The position numbers and the translations under genes are program-made. Shown in pieces: positions 14,388-22,080 of a DNA stretch of 32,922 bases. How positions within the stretch are numbered: the stretch's first letter is position 1; every line of letters starts with the position of its first letter. Under the pieces are notes generated by a model. It did not search any database. It was given only the letters and a program-made list of their open reading frames with translations, and was not told where the DNA came from. The DNA comes from an uncultured Eubacteriales bacterium (GTDB taxonomy: Bacteria > Bacillota > Clostridia > Christensenellales > CAG-138), in contig CADBYI010000017.1 of NCBI GenBank assembly GCA_902798825.1, positions 11,778 to 44,699 on the forward strand. The letters are read 5' to 3'.

Positions 14388-14831
14388 ATGAAAAAACTAC
14401 TTACCTTGACCCTCGCCGTGGCGTTCGCATTCGGCGTATTTGTCCCGCTCGCATCCGCGAAGAACTATGATACAAGTTTCAAACTGAAACCCGTTTCTGG
14501 TGACGGTAATTCTGGCTTCAGCGGGAAAGGGAGGAAAGGCGATGCGGATCCTTTCTACTATGTAACGACCGAAAGCGGCACGGTCATTTCAAACAATCTA
14601 AAATACAAGGTGCGTGCCAGAGCGATTGAAGGAAGTAATTATGAATATGCTTCTAAGCCAAGCAAAGACCAGAAGGGAAAGATCAAAAGTCTCGCAATCA
14701 AGTATTATGATCCATATTTGTCAGAGATTACCTCCGGGAACTACAGAAAGCACTACTATATCCTTGCTGCATCCTTACATAGCGGAGATCCCGACAAGGC
14801 GTACACACTGAAAGGCAAGTGGAATCCGTAA
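14388..14831 (+). CDS. Small secreted protein, unknown family
   Basis: The 147-residue product has a clear signal peptide (KKLLTLTLAVAFAFGVFV, cleavage probably after ASA, residue 24). The mature part is about 123 residues, Lys/Ser/Gly/Tyr-rich and strongly basic (GFSGKGRKGDADPFYYV, YEYASKPSKDQKGKIK), without cysteines. I recognise no family. A small basic secreted protein beside a lipoprotein and an ABC exporter could be an effector, a signal or an envelope-binding protein. It has an AAAGGAG site before ATG 14388, the structured leader upstream, and a long hairpin downstream. Confidence 0.75.
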   Translation: MKKLLTLTLAVAFAFGVFVPLASAKNYDTSFKLKPVSGDGNSGFSGKGRKGDADPFYYVTTESGTVISNNLKYKVRARAIEGSNYEYASKPSKDQKGKIKSLAIKYYDPYLSEITSGNYRKHYYILAASLHSGDPDKAYTLKGKWNP

Positions 14832-14837
14832 TCAGTC

Positions 14838-14891
14838 AGGTTCCTGCCTACATCCATGGGAAGGAATAGTTTCCTTCCCATGGAAGAACCT
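14838..14891 (+). terminator. Long perfect hairpin between secreted-protein and lipoprotein genes
   Basis: A perfect 14-bp stem TCCATGGGAAGGAA (14853-14866) and TTCCTTCCCATGGA (14871-14884) with loop TAGT, extended by an outer stem AGGTTC/GAACCT (14838-14843, 14886-14891). The tail TTTGAACAAC has no real U-tract, so it may work as an RNA stabiliser or processing site rather than a strong terminator. Confidence 0.55.
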
Positions 14892-14920
14892 TTGAACAAC
14901 AAAAAATAAGAGGTGGTACG

Positions 14921-15997
14921 ATGAAAAAAACTGTTGCTTGTTTACTTATATTGTTATTCTTAGTTTCGCTTGGTTGTCATCAACAACCGGATCGGCTGCA
15001 AAGCACTCCGGCCACACAAGCTCCGCAAAATACAGCAGATAACCTTTCTCATGATACGGAAACTCCGCATCTGCAACAAAGCGCAGACGATCGGCAATAT
15101 AAAAACGTTCGCTTCGATGATGTGGGGAATCTCCCGGAGGTGACTTCCGTTCGCCTGTATGCGAGAGATTTCTTGGAGTTCGCGCCGAACGATATTGTGA
15201 AAGCATTTTCGCCTTATACGACCGTCTCCTACCGGCAGATGGACGACTGGATCAAGTTTTCGACTTCGACAAAAGGGACAGATGTATCCCTGTTTCCCGG
15301 GTGGTTTGTGTATGAAGCGCCGGACGACGAGAACATCAATCGACTGTTTCACGATGATGAAAACAGCGATGACTATAACACCGAGCTGTTTGCGTCCACC
15401 GAGGATCTCCCGTTTTTATCCAGGGAGGAAGCGGAGAACCAGTTTATTCAAATCGTTTCGCAGCTGGGGGTTTTCGAAAAACTCGGTTCCCGCAAGATAT
15501 ATACGCTGACGGCAGATTCTTTGGATTCGGCTATTGAAAGTAGATGTAAAGGTTCTGAACTGACGCGGGAAGAGATATTCGATTACAAGTTCTTTCCGGA
15601 ATGCTATGTGATCACAGCGCCCTTGGTGAAAGACGGCTCTCCGATCTTGTTCCACACGATAGACTACCACACAAAGGACTGGCTTATCAACAGGACATAT
15701 GTCAGAGCGATCTTTTCGGAAAAAGGACTGATCCATTTTTCCGTGAACGGTTACTATTTCGGAGAACCGTTGAGCGAGGAGCAAGCGCCTATCTCCTTGG
15801 ACGAAGCGAAAAACCGCGTGGACGGAGTCTTTGACTTGCTTATCCTTTCGGAGCCGATCCACATCACCAAAGCGCAATTCTCCTATGTGCCGACCAACGA
15901 TACCCTGATCCCGGCCTACGGCTTTTGCTACGCGCAGGATGACGGCCTCCCCCTGTGGATCTATATCAATGCAATCACCGGAGAGCAGATCATATGA
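14921..15997 (+). CDS. Lipoprotein of the island ABC cassette, unknown function
   Basis: The 358-residue protein has a lipoprotein signal peptide (lipobox VSLGC, Cys19), a polar linker (about 20-60) and a large extracytoplasmic domain. The C-terminal segment LIPAYGFCYAQDD followed by LPLWIYINAITGEQII is like the end of PepSY/YycI-type domains, but I cannot assign it firmly. ATG 14921 has a GAGGTGG site. Its stop overlaps the first permease start (ATGA), so it is made with the ABC transporter and may be its outer accessory or an immunity lipoprotein. Confidence 0.75.
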   Translation: MKKTVACLLILLFLVSLGCHQQPDRLQSTPATQAPQNTADNLSHDTETPHLQQSADDRQYKNVRFDDVGNLPEVTSVRLYARDFLEFAPNDIVKAFSPYTTVSYRQMDDWIKFSTSTKGTDVSLFPGWFVYEAPDDENINRLFHDDENSDDYNTELFASTEDLPFLSREEAENQFIQIVSQLGVFEKLGSRKIYTLTADSLDSAIESRCKGSELTREEIFDYKFFPECYVITAPLVKDGSPILFHTIDYHTKDWLINRTYVRAIFSEKGLIHFSVNGYYFGEPLSEEQAPISLDEAKNRVDGVFDLLILSEPIHITKAQFSYVPTNDTLIPAYGFCYAQDDGLPLWIYINAITGEQII

Positions 15998-16776
15998 CAG
16001 CAGTTTTACGATATTACCGAACGGATCTAAGGCGCGCATTCCTTTCTCCGCGCTTCCTCGGCGCCGTTTTGGTCGTTTGCCTGATCTATGTTGTCAGCGC
16101 CCTGCCAGAAATGCGCCATGACGATTATACCGTAGTAGAGCTCTTTGATGCGGTAAATGGCTTCAACTCGCTGATGAACGTGTTCCTGGTGGCGAGCGTC
16201 ATCTGTTATGGCACCAGCTTCTGCGCGGATCGACAGAATCACTTTGACCGTTATCTGACGATACGCGTTTCCCCAAGCCACTATGCGTTCAGCCGTGTTG
16301 TGAGCTGCTGGCTCTCCACCGTCTCCGCTGTGTTCTTGGGCTGCTGGCTGTTCGTTTCCGTCATGCGATTGGGGGTCCCCCTGTACGATGCTTCTTATGT
16401 GATGGAAGAAGGATCTGTTGACTTTTATATGCTGCTGCAAGACGGAAAGCCGCTGCTGTTCCTGCAATATTTCATTCTGATCCGCATGTTCGCCGCGGGC
16501 ATGTGGAGCACCGCGGCATTGCTCAGCTCCACGTTCTTTCCGTCCGTTTTTGTTACAATGGCGGCGCCCTTGATTTTGAATCGATTGTATTCAGTGGTGT
16601 TTTATTTGTTGAAACTGCCTTTCAGGTTCTCCATTGATCGTTTAACAGATGCTTCCGTCTACCTTGGAAGTGTGCGTCATGGGCTGATTTATACCTGTAC
16701 GTTCTTTTTTGCCATCACCGTACTGCTGGCGATCGCGTTCTTTTTCCGGGCGAGGAGGGTGATGAAAAATGCGTAG
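15994..16776 (+). CDS. ABC-2 type permease, first subunit
   Basis: The 260-residue protein has about six membrane helices and begins with a short cytoplasmic segment (TAVLRYYRTDLRRAFLSPRF) typical of ABC-2 type permeases. ATG 15994 overlaps the lipoprotein stop and has GGAGAG upstream; the open frame before it lies in the lipoprotein gene. It overlaps the second permease by 8 nt. Together with the second permease and the ATPase it should form an exporter resembling lantibiotic or bacitracin resistance pumps; the substrate is unknown. Confidence 0.8.
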   Translation: MTAVLRYYRTDLRRAFLSPRFLGAVLVVCLIYVVSALPEMRHDDYTVVELFDAVNGFNSLMNVFLVASVICYGTSFCADRQNHFDRYLTIRVSPSHYAFSRVVSCWLSTVSAVFLGCWLFVSVMRLGVPLYDASYVMEEGSVDFYMLLQDGKPLLFLQYFILIRMFAAGMWSTAALLSSTFFPSVFVTMAAPLILNRLYSVVFYLLKLPFRFSIDRLTDASVYLGSVRHGLIYTCTFFFAITVLLAIAFFFRARRVMKNA

Positions 16777-17611
16777 CATTCGATCTGTGTGGGGGATTGC
16801 TTTGCGCAATCTGCAAAAGTGGTTTCTGAATCCGCGGGTCATCGCGATCGCGGTATTCTATTTTGCGACCATGTTCATTGATACGAGAGCGGTCGTTCGC
16901 TTTTCCGAACACGTGGAAATCCGTGTGACGCCGTGGCTGTTTTCGCATATGATCAGCGGGTGGTATTCCCATGTCACACTGATGCTCTGCGCCATCTTTT
17001 TGTTTGCGGACGCGCCGTTTTTAGACGAATCCGCTCCCTATGTGATCGTGCGGTCGGGCAGAAGGGCCTGGGTGACGGGGCAGGTGGTGTACGTTCTGCT
17101 GGCAAGCATGGTTTTCGTCGTCTTCTGTTATCTTTCCTCCGTTTTGCCTTTGCTCGGGCATTTGAAGTGGGACACGGGCTGGGGAAAGGTGATCGGAACG
17201 CTGGCGCAAACGGAGGCAGCGGAACTGTATGATTTGAAATTCATTCTTTCCACGCGCATTCCTCATATGTACCAACCCATTCCCGCAACGCTGTACAGCA
17301 TGCTTTTGACCTGGCTGATATGCAGCATTGTTGGACTTTTGATGTTTGTTTTGAACCTGCTCACGGCAAAGTCGATCGGTACGATCCTGTGCTGCGTGAT
17401 AACGATGTTCGATTATTATATCTATAATTTCCTGTCAAGCAACGCTCGGAGGTATTCGCCGATCACGCTGTCCACCCTCTCCAACATCGACGGAGATTAT
17501 ATCACCCTCGGCTACGCGTTCTCCGTCTTGAGCGCGATCTTGGTTGTGCTGATGATCCTTTCGGTTGCATTTATACGCAAGAAGGATCTGTCGGCAGTTC
17601 ATGAAATATAA
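16769..17611 (+). CDS. ABC-2 type permease, second subunit
   Basis: The 280-residue protein has about six hydrophobic helices and an N-terminus (SVWGIALRNLQKWFLNPRV) built like that of the first permease, so the pair probably forms a heterodimeric channel. It starts 8 nt inside the first permease gene and ends 13 nt before the ATPase gene. Two different permeases with one ATPase is a common layout for peptide exporters and immunity pumps (NatAB, LanFEG types). Confidence 0.8.
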   Translation: MRSIRSVWGIALRNLQKWFLNPRVIAIAVFYFATMFIDTRAVVRFSEHVEIRVTPWLFSHMISGWYSHVTLMLCAIFLFADAPFLDESAPYVIVRSGRRAWVTGQVVYVLLASMVFVVFCYLSSVLPLLGHLKWDTGWGKVIGTLAQTEAAELYDLKFILSTRIPHMYQPIPATLYSMLLTWLICSIVGLLMFVLNLLTAKSIGTILCCVITMFDYYIYNFLSSNARRYSPITLSTLSNIDGDYITLGYAFSVLSAILVVLMILSVAFIRKKDLSAVHEI

Positions 17612-17624
17612 AGGAGTATCCATT

Positions 17625-18269
17625 ATGGCAGAAAACGTTATTGAAGTTGTTGATGTAACAAAGCAGTTTGGCGCCCAGACGGTGCTGGCGCGAACCAATC
17701 TAACGGTAGAAAAAGGCAAGATCGTCGGCATCATCGGTCGAAACGGATCGGGGAAAACCGTATTGTTCAAGTGTATTGTTGGGTTGATGCCTGCTTCCGG
17801 CGGCACGATACGCGTGCTGGGGCATACGATCCGCAACGGAACGGTATTGCAATCCCGGGTCGGGATCATCATAGAGGCTCCCGGGTTTCTACCCAATTAC
17901 AGCGGCTACCGAAACCTTGTCATGCTTGCGTCTATCAATGGGAAAGCGAGCAAGGAGCGAATCAAAGAAACGATCCGACTCGTCGGGTTGGATCCGGAAA
18001 ACAAAAAGCATGTCGGCAAGTATTCCCTCGGTATGCGGCAGCGTCTCGGCATCGCGCAGGCCATTATGGAGGATCCGGATATCTTGATTCTGGACGAACC
18101 CATGAACGGTCTGGACAATTCCGGCGTGAACGATATGCGAAAACTCTTTCTTTCGCTGAAAGAGCAGGGAAAAACCATCCTGCTTGCCTGTCACAACAGG
18201 GAGGACATCGACATCCTGTGCGACGAAGTTTATCTGATCGACAGGGGCGTGTTAAAAAGAGAACGATAG
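17625..18269 (+). CDS. ABC transporter ATP-binding protein, BcrA/LanF-like
   Basis: The 214-residue ATPase has Walker A GRNGSGKT (38-45), a Q-loop region IIIEAPGFLPNYSG in which glutamate replaces the usual glutamine, signature YSLGMRQRLG, Walker B ILILDEPMNGLD and the switch histidine in LLACHNRED. The EAPGF and SLGMRQR variants are characteristic of bacitracin/lantibiotic-immunity type ATPases. It is short for the group, ending soon after the D-loop and H-loop. ATG 17625 has an AAGGAG site 8 nt upstream; the frame before it lies in the permease gene. Confidence 0.88.
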   Translation: MAENVIEVVDVTKQFGAQTVLARTNLTVEKGKIVGIIGRNGSGKTVLFKCIVGLMPASGGTIRVLGHTIRNGTVLQSRVGIIIEAPGFLPNYSGYRNLVMLASINGKASKERIKETIRLVGLDPENKKHVGKYSLGMRQRLGIAQAIMEDPDILILDEPMNGLDNSGVNDMRKLFLSLKEQGKTILLACHNREDIDILCDEVYLIDRGVLKRER

Positions 18270-18342
18270 ATCTTTTTCGATGGGGTTCGGAGGTTTGGAA
18301 TGCAGGGTGGTATTGATCCGGTAGCCCGATGGAACATTCCGA

Positions 18343-18383
18343 CTCGGCAAGAACGCAGAGTCAGTTCCTGCGTTCTTGCCGAG
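18343..18383. terminator. Long perfect hairpin after the ABC cassette
   Basis: A perfect 16-bp stem, CTCGGCAAGAACGCAG (18343-18358) and CTGCGTTCTTGCCGAG (18368-18383), with a 9-nt loop. No U-tract follows on either strand. It lies about 75 nt after the ABC ATPase stop. The rest of the 324-nt gap 18270-18593 shows no gene I can support. Confidence 0.55.
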
Positions 18384-18593
18384 CCTTGAAGTACTGCTGA
18401 GCCGTATAAATCGGTAAAAATATGCTTGGGAATACGCCGCGCGTTGTTTTCCAATTCTGAAAGCATGCAGCGCGTAGAGAGCATATCCTGCGAATGGATG
18501 GACACATGAAAAGTTCACGGGGAAACAGCTTGTATTCAGTCACTCGTTTCATACCTTATTCCAGAAAAAAATTATAATAACATAAACTATGCC

Positions 18594-19958
18594 CTAATAC
18601 TTCAACCTCTCCACAGTAACAGGGTACAGCAGATCGTTGTACGCCGCCTTGTGGACGATCCAGTCGCTGAAGCGGTAGAGGCTGAACAGGAAGATGTACG
18701 CGCTGTTGAGCCCTTCGTATCGTCGGATTGCCTTTGTGATTTGCGTGTAGTCCTCTTTGGTGTAGCGTTTGTTTAGGTCGTGCGGAAAGATCCCGAACAG
18801 GGATTCGCCGTCCTCGGAACCGTAATAGTCCAAGATGATCGTCGAGCCGTCCCGGAGCTTTACCGGAACGGCTTTTTTTGTGTTGTCCGCATCCGGATCG
18901 GTCAGGCTGCAAATGGGTGACAGCTTACGCTTTGGTACGTTCTGTATATAGCGCGTGCAAGCGGCATGCAGCGCCGGGAGTGCCACTGCTTCGTCGAGGG
19001 TTTCTTTTACTAGCTGCATCAGGATGTCCGACTTTACAAGCTGCAGGCTTTGTTTGCCGTAAACGTATCTGCCCCAAGCGATAAAATAGCTGTTGGAAAG
19101 ATAGTACCGCGCCCAGGTTCCGGGTTCGTTCTTCTCCTCGGTTACAAATCCATGTTGAATCAGGGCGTTCAGGTAGGTTCCGCATTTGTTGTTCGGGAAC
19201 CCTATATCCTTTGCGATCTCGCTGAGCCGGTGCTTGCCGCGGGCGATGCTCGCGATGATCGGAGCATAGCTTTCGGGGGTGCGGAAGGTTTCACACAGAA
19301 GCTTCGGTAGGTAGGTCGAAAAGGCGGAGTCATACGCAAGAAGCGTTTTCAGGTTCTCCTCGTAGCTTTTCTTTGTGTCCAGTTCCTTTGCAATGGCAGG
19401 GATCCCTTCCGTCAATCCGAACAGGCGTACAATGTCTTTCTTGTCATAAGCGGAAAACAGCTTGCAGTATTCGGCAAGCGTCCGATAGCGCATCGGAAAG
19501 ATGCCGTCCTCTATGCCGCCGATATCCTTCTCTCCGATCAGACAAAACACGATGGAAGCAGAGCCTTCTTGCATATGCTTCCCAAATGCGGCATAGCAGG
19601 CATTGGAAACAGGATTGTTCTCATCTTCAAAGATCAACAGCTTGTAGCTGGAAGCGTGTTCCTTCATATAGGCAGCGGCTGTCTGTTCCCAATCGGGCAG
19701 AGGTTCCATATTCGGCAGGTACATCTGTTGAAACGTTGCAAGCGCCTCTTCCTGCGTTTGCCCTGCAAAGGAGAGGTACAGCACATTCGGATAGGCGTGA
19801 GCGACCTCCTGCGCAAGCCGCGTTTTGCCGCATCCCTTCGGGCCGATCAGTTGCAGGATCGGCTCCGAGTACCGGCCCGAGCCGGTATGGATATGGAACA
19901 CGACGTTGTTCCATAACGCATGAAAGCTTTTTCTCTGTGCGGTAAAATCAAACTCCAT
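18594..19958 (-). CDS. AAA/STAND-type ATPase with C-terminal DUF234-like region
   Basis: The 454-residue cytosolic protein has a Walker A GPKGCGKT (about 39-46), a Walker B-like KLLIFEDENN and an arginine-rich sensor region (FPMRYRTLAEYCKLF). A winged-helix segment follows (HRLSEIAKDIGFPNN, then KCGTYLNALIQHGFV), and the C-terminal part (TIILDYYGSEDGESLFGIF) is like the nuclease-like DUF234 region of the archaeal-type ATPase_2 family. Members are common in gut Firmicutes and Bacteroidetes; the role is unknown, and a sensor or defence function is possible. It is divergent from the ParB module and opposite in direction to the cargo, so it is an independent unit. Confidence 0.8.
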   Translation of the reverse strand: MEFDFTAQRKSFHALWNNVVFHIHTGSGRYSEPILQLIGPKGCGKTRLAQEVAHAYPNVLYLSFAGQTQEEALATFQQMYLPNMEPLPDWEQTAAAYMKEHASSYKLLIFEDENNPVSNACYAAFGKHMQEGSASIVFCLIGEKDIGGIEDGIFPMRYRTLAEYCKLFSAYDKKDIVRLFGLTEGIPAIAKELDTKKSYEENLKTLLAYDSAFSTYLPKLLCETFRTPESYAPIIASIARGKHRLSEIAKDIGFPNNKCGTYLNALIQHGFVTEEKNEPGTWARYYLSNSYFIAWGRYVYGKQSLQLVKSDILMQLVKETLDEAVALPALHAACTRYIQNVPKRKLSPICSLTDPDADNTKKAVPVKLRDGSTIILDYYGSEDGESLFGIFPHDLNKRYTKEDYTQITKAIRRYEGLNSAYIFLFSLYRFSDWIVHKAAYNDLLYPVTVERLKY

Positions 19959-19990
19959 TTTCTGTCCAATCCTGTTATGATCTTTTTCCC

Positions 19991-20019
19991 ATTTTAGCAG
20001 AAAACCGCCCGTTATTCAA
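19991..20019 (-). promoter_or_regulatory. Promoter of the ATPase gene
   Basis: On the minus strand TTGAAT (20014-20019), 17 nt, TAAAAT (19991-19996), 33 nt before ATG 19958. Confidence 0.65.
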
Positions 20020-20188
20020 CACAAATCGACAATTATGATGGAATTGTTGCTCTCAGATTCTCCCCGAAACATCTGCATTTTCATCCGTTCCTTACAGGAG
20101 TTCACAAATCGTTCACTTTCACATAGCCCCGTAAAACAAGGTAGTAGATGGAGGGGCAAAAAAGCAGAAACCCACTGTAAGCCATCCA

Positions 20189-20321
20189 AGCCCCTTGAAA
20201 ACCGCATACCGTTCTACCGTCGGGGATATGGCAGACAACCGTAGCAATACGGTCGCGGGCACAGCCCGCTGCGACAACGTGGTGCAGGGCAGCACAGGAA
20301 CAGCGACGGTCATGAGAACGG
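20189..20321. repeat. 133-bp direct repeat, copy 1, hairpin-rich
   Basis: Identical to 20631-20763 except for one base (C at 20285, T at 20727). It contains ACCGTA-GCAA-TACGGT (20238-20253) and GCGGGC-ACA-GCCCGC (20255-20269) in tandem, then a GTGC/GCAC stem whose only change between copies converts a C-G pair to U-G. The tract 19959-20996 holds no protein gene that I can support. Confidence 0.85.
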
Positions 20322-20335
20322 GTAAGAACAGCCGC

Positions 20336-20350
20336 GGGACACCGCGTCCC
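20336..20350. repeat. 15-bp odd palindrome, site 1
   Basis: GGGACACCGCGTCCC: 7-bp arms around a central C with one mismatched pair. It is related to the sites at 20548 and 20777. Confidence 0.6.
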
Positions 20351-20547
20351 GCGTAAGAGCGGCGATCCCAAACGATGGAAAAGCGCGTATGACACGGTAT
20401 TCCGCGAAAACGAAACAAATTGGCTTACAAAACCCTCCATATCCCTACGGCAAAAAATATATTATTTTTCGACCCATTTTTTGGCAAAAAAATTCAGCAA
20501 TTGAAGAGTGAGGGGGGTCATACAAAGGGAGCCGGATACAGAGCCGT

Positions 20548-20562
20548 GTAACACCGTGTTAC
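20548..20562. repeat. 15-bp odd palindrome, site 2
   Basis: GTAACACCGTGTTAC: perfect 7-bp arms. It keeps the ACAC-C-GTGT core of the other sites, but its outer bases differ on both sides in a complementary way. Confidence 0.65.
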
Positions 20563-20630
20563 GAGAAAACGAAGCTGAACAAAAACGCGAAAAATCTCAC
20601 CGCAGAAGAGAGTAGAGAGACGTTTTTCGT

Positions 20631-20763
20631 AGCCCCTTGAAAACCGCATACCGTTCTACCGTCGGGGATATGGCAGACAACCGTAGCAATACGGTCGCGG
20701 GCACAGCCCGCTGCGACAACGTGGTGTAGGGCAGCACAGGAACAGCGACGGTCATGAGAACGG
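20631..20763. repeat. 133-bp direct repeat, copy 2, hairpin-rich
   Basis: Second copy of the 20189-20321 element, 442 bp downstream. Like copy 1, it is followed about 14 nt later by a 15-bp palindrome and then by AT-rich sequence with a shared GCAAAAAAATTC. Confidence 0.85.
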
Positions 20764-20776
20764 ACAGAAACCCCGC

Positions 20777-20791
20777 GGGACACCGTGTCCC
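20777..20791. repeat. 15-bp odd palindrome, site 3
   Basis: GGGACACCGTGTCCC: perfect 7-bp arms around a central C, about 250 bp upstream of the parB-like gene. Confidence 0.65.
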
Positions 20792-20996
20792 GTGAGGAAC
20801 AGAAAAATATATTTTAAAAAATTCCGGAAATTCGCAAAAAAATTCCCCAATGTACAGTGAGAGGACTTGTATGCACCCGGCAAAGAGAGAACGCCGGTGC
20901 AGATATACCGCTTCCCCTGATCAAGGAAGCGAGAAGACGCCGCTTCGGGACGCCGAGATGATAAGAACCCAAACAGACGAAAGAGAGGTACAAACT

Positions 20997-21059
20997 ATGA
21001 ATCCTTACAACCAAACAAACAATCTTGCGGAGGTATCCCAATATGAAAGCATCCGGTGA
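20997..21059 (+). CDS. 20-residue leader peptide overlapping parB
   Basis: ATG 20997 is preceded by AGAGAGGTA and encodes MNPYNQTNNLAEVSQYESIR, ending at TGA 21057-21059, 17 nt inside the parB-like gene. The overlap would let its translation deliver ribosomes to the GGAGG site of parB. No function beyond coupling is visible. Confidence 0.4.
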   Translation: MNPYNQTNNLAEVSQYESIR

Positions 21060-21888
21060 AAAAGTAACGAGCATTGCAATCGACCAGATTCAGCCGTTTC
21101 CGAATCATCCATTTCAGGTGAACGAGGACGAAGCAATGGAACGCCTGAAAGAGAGCATTTCGCTCAACGGCGTACTCACGCCCGCGACGGTGCGGCAGCT
21201 GCCGGACGGCTCGTTCCAGATGGTCTCGGGTCATCGGCGCATGGCGGCGTGTAAAGCGCTGGGCATAGAGAAGATGCCAGTGATCGTTCGGGAGATGGAC
21301 GACATCACTGCGACAATGGCGATGGTAGATTCCAACCGACAGCGCGAGACGATGCTGCCGAGCGAGAAAGCAAACGCCTACAAAATGCGGCAGGATGCCT
21401 TGAAGAGCCGTTCTGTGGGACAAATTGTCCCACAGGGCGGACGGACGACGGAACAGATCGGGAATGAGACCGGTGAAAGCTATAAAACCGTGCAGCGATT
21501 TATCCGGCTGACGAAGCTCATTCCGCCGCTGCTGCAAATGGTGGACGACGGCAGGATGGGCATGATTCCGGCGGTCGAGCTTTCCTACCTTCCGACAAAG
21601 GAACAGGAAGCGGTGCTGTCCGCCATCGAAGCCGAGCAGAGCGTCCCGTCGTTTGCGCAGGCGAAAGCGCTCCGAAAGAGCTTTGTTGAGGACGAGTTCA
21701 CCGAAGATACGCCGCTCAGCGTTCTATCCGACAGCAAGTGGAAACCGGCGGAAAAGCTGACGTTGCCGTTGGAGCGTTTTGCAAAGTTCTTCCCAAAGGA
21801 CGCCACACCGAAGCAAATGGAGCAGGCGATCATGGAGGGCTTGGAACTGCGGCAGAAGCGGATTCGGTCACGGCAGCAGGAACGGTAA
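21043..21888 (+). CDS. ParB/RepB/Spo0J-like partition protein
   Basis: The 281-residue protein has the ParB N-terminal CTPase/nuclease-like domain (IAIDQIQPFPNHPFQV, SISLNGVLTPATVRQ, the GHRRMAACKALG motif), a helix-turn-helix (TTEQIGNETGESYKTVQRFIRLTKL) and a charged C-terminal part. Such proteins bind palindromic sites and often stabilise or regulate plasmids and integrative elements. No ParA ATPase is adjacent, so a regulatory role is as likely as partition. ATG 21043 has GGAGG 9 nt upstream; the TTG at 21025 lies before that site and is rejected. The 15-bp palindromes upstream are candidate targets. Confidence 0.88.
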   Translation: MKASGEKVTSIAIDQIQPFPNHPFQVNEDEAMERLKESISLNGVLTPATVRQLPDGSFQMVSGHRRMAACKALGIEKMPVIVREMDDITATMAMVDSNRQRETMLPSEKANAYKMRQDALKSRSVGQIVPQGGRTTEQIGNETGESYKTVQRFIRLTKLIPPLLQMVDDGRMGMIPAVELSYLPTKEQEAVLSAIEAEQSVPSFAQAKALRKSFVEDEFTEDTPLSVLSDSKWKPAEKLTLPLERFAKFFPKDATPKQMEQAIMEGLELRQKRIRSRQQER

Positions 21889-21924
21889 CCGGAGAGCGGG
21901 GTCTTCCTTCTTCGGTAGGTATTT

Positions 21925-21964
21925 GGTACGGGGGATGCTGTTCCCCCGTACCGGATCGATCCGG
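21925..21964 (+). promoter_or_regulatory. Hairpin and 14-bp palindrome downstream of parB
   Basis: A perfect 10-bp stem GGTACGGGGG (21925-21934) and CCCCCGTACC (21943-21952) runs directly into the perfect palindrome CCGGATCGATCCGG (21951-21964). No U-tract follows. It could be a terminator-like stem, an operator, or part of a transfer origin. Confidence 0.5.
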
Positions 21965-21995
21965 TGCAGTTGCGGCTGCGGCGGAGGAGCGAGCA

Positions 21996-22046
21996 ATGAA
22001 TTTTGCCGGCATTTCGCAAAATTCGGATGTAAGGGAGTCCCCTTAA
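21996..22046 (+). CDS. 16-residue leader peptide / possible oriT segment
   Basis: A strong GGAGGA site precedes ATG 21996, which encodes MNFAGISQNSDVRESP. The 3' half of this DNA (about 22029-22046) contains AAGGG-AGTC-CCCTT. Placed just before a MobC-like gene, the short repeat could equally belong to a nicking region. Both readings are tentative. Confidence 0.3.
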   Translation: MNFAGISQNSDVRESP

Positions 22047-22080
22047 ACCCCAACGAAAAGAAAAGGAGATTAAAAACACC

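Noticed and set aside
20548..20562. Canonical chromosomal parS site near the parB-like gene
   Set aside because: The palindromes here do not match the TGTTNCACGTGAAACA consensus; they are reported instead as a distinct candidate site.
20102..20783. Two minus-strand frames (20102-20440 and 20559-20783) sharing a 44-residue identical segment
   Set aside because: The shared residues only restate the 133-bp DNA repeat; the flanks differ, there is no ribosome site, and the DNA is better explained as structured non-coding sequence.
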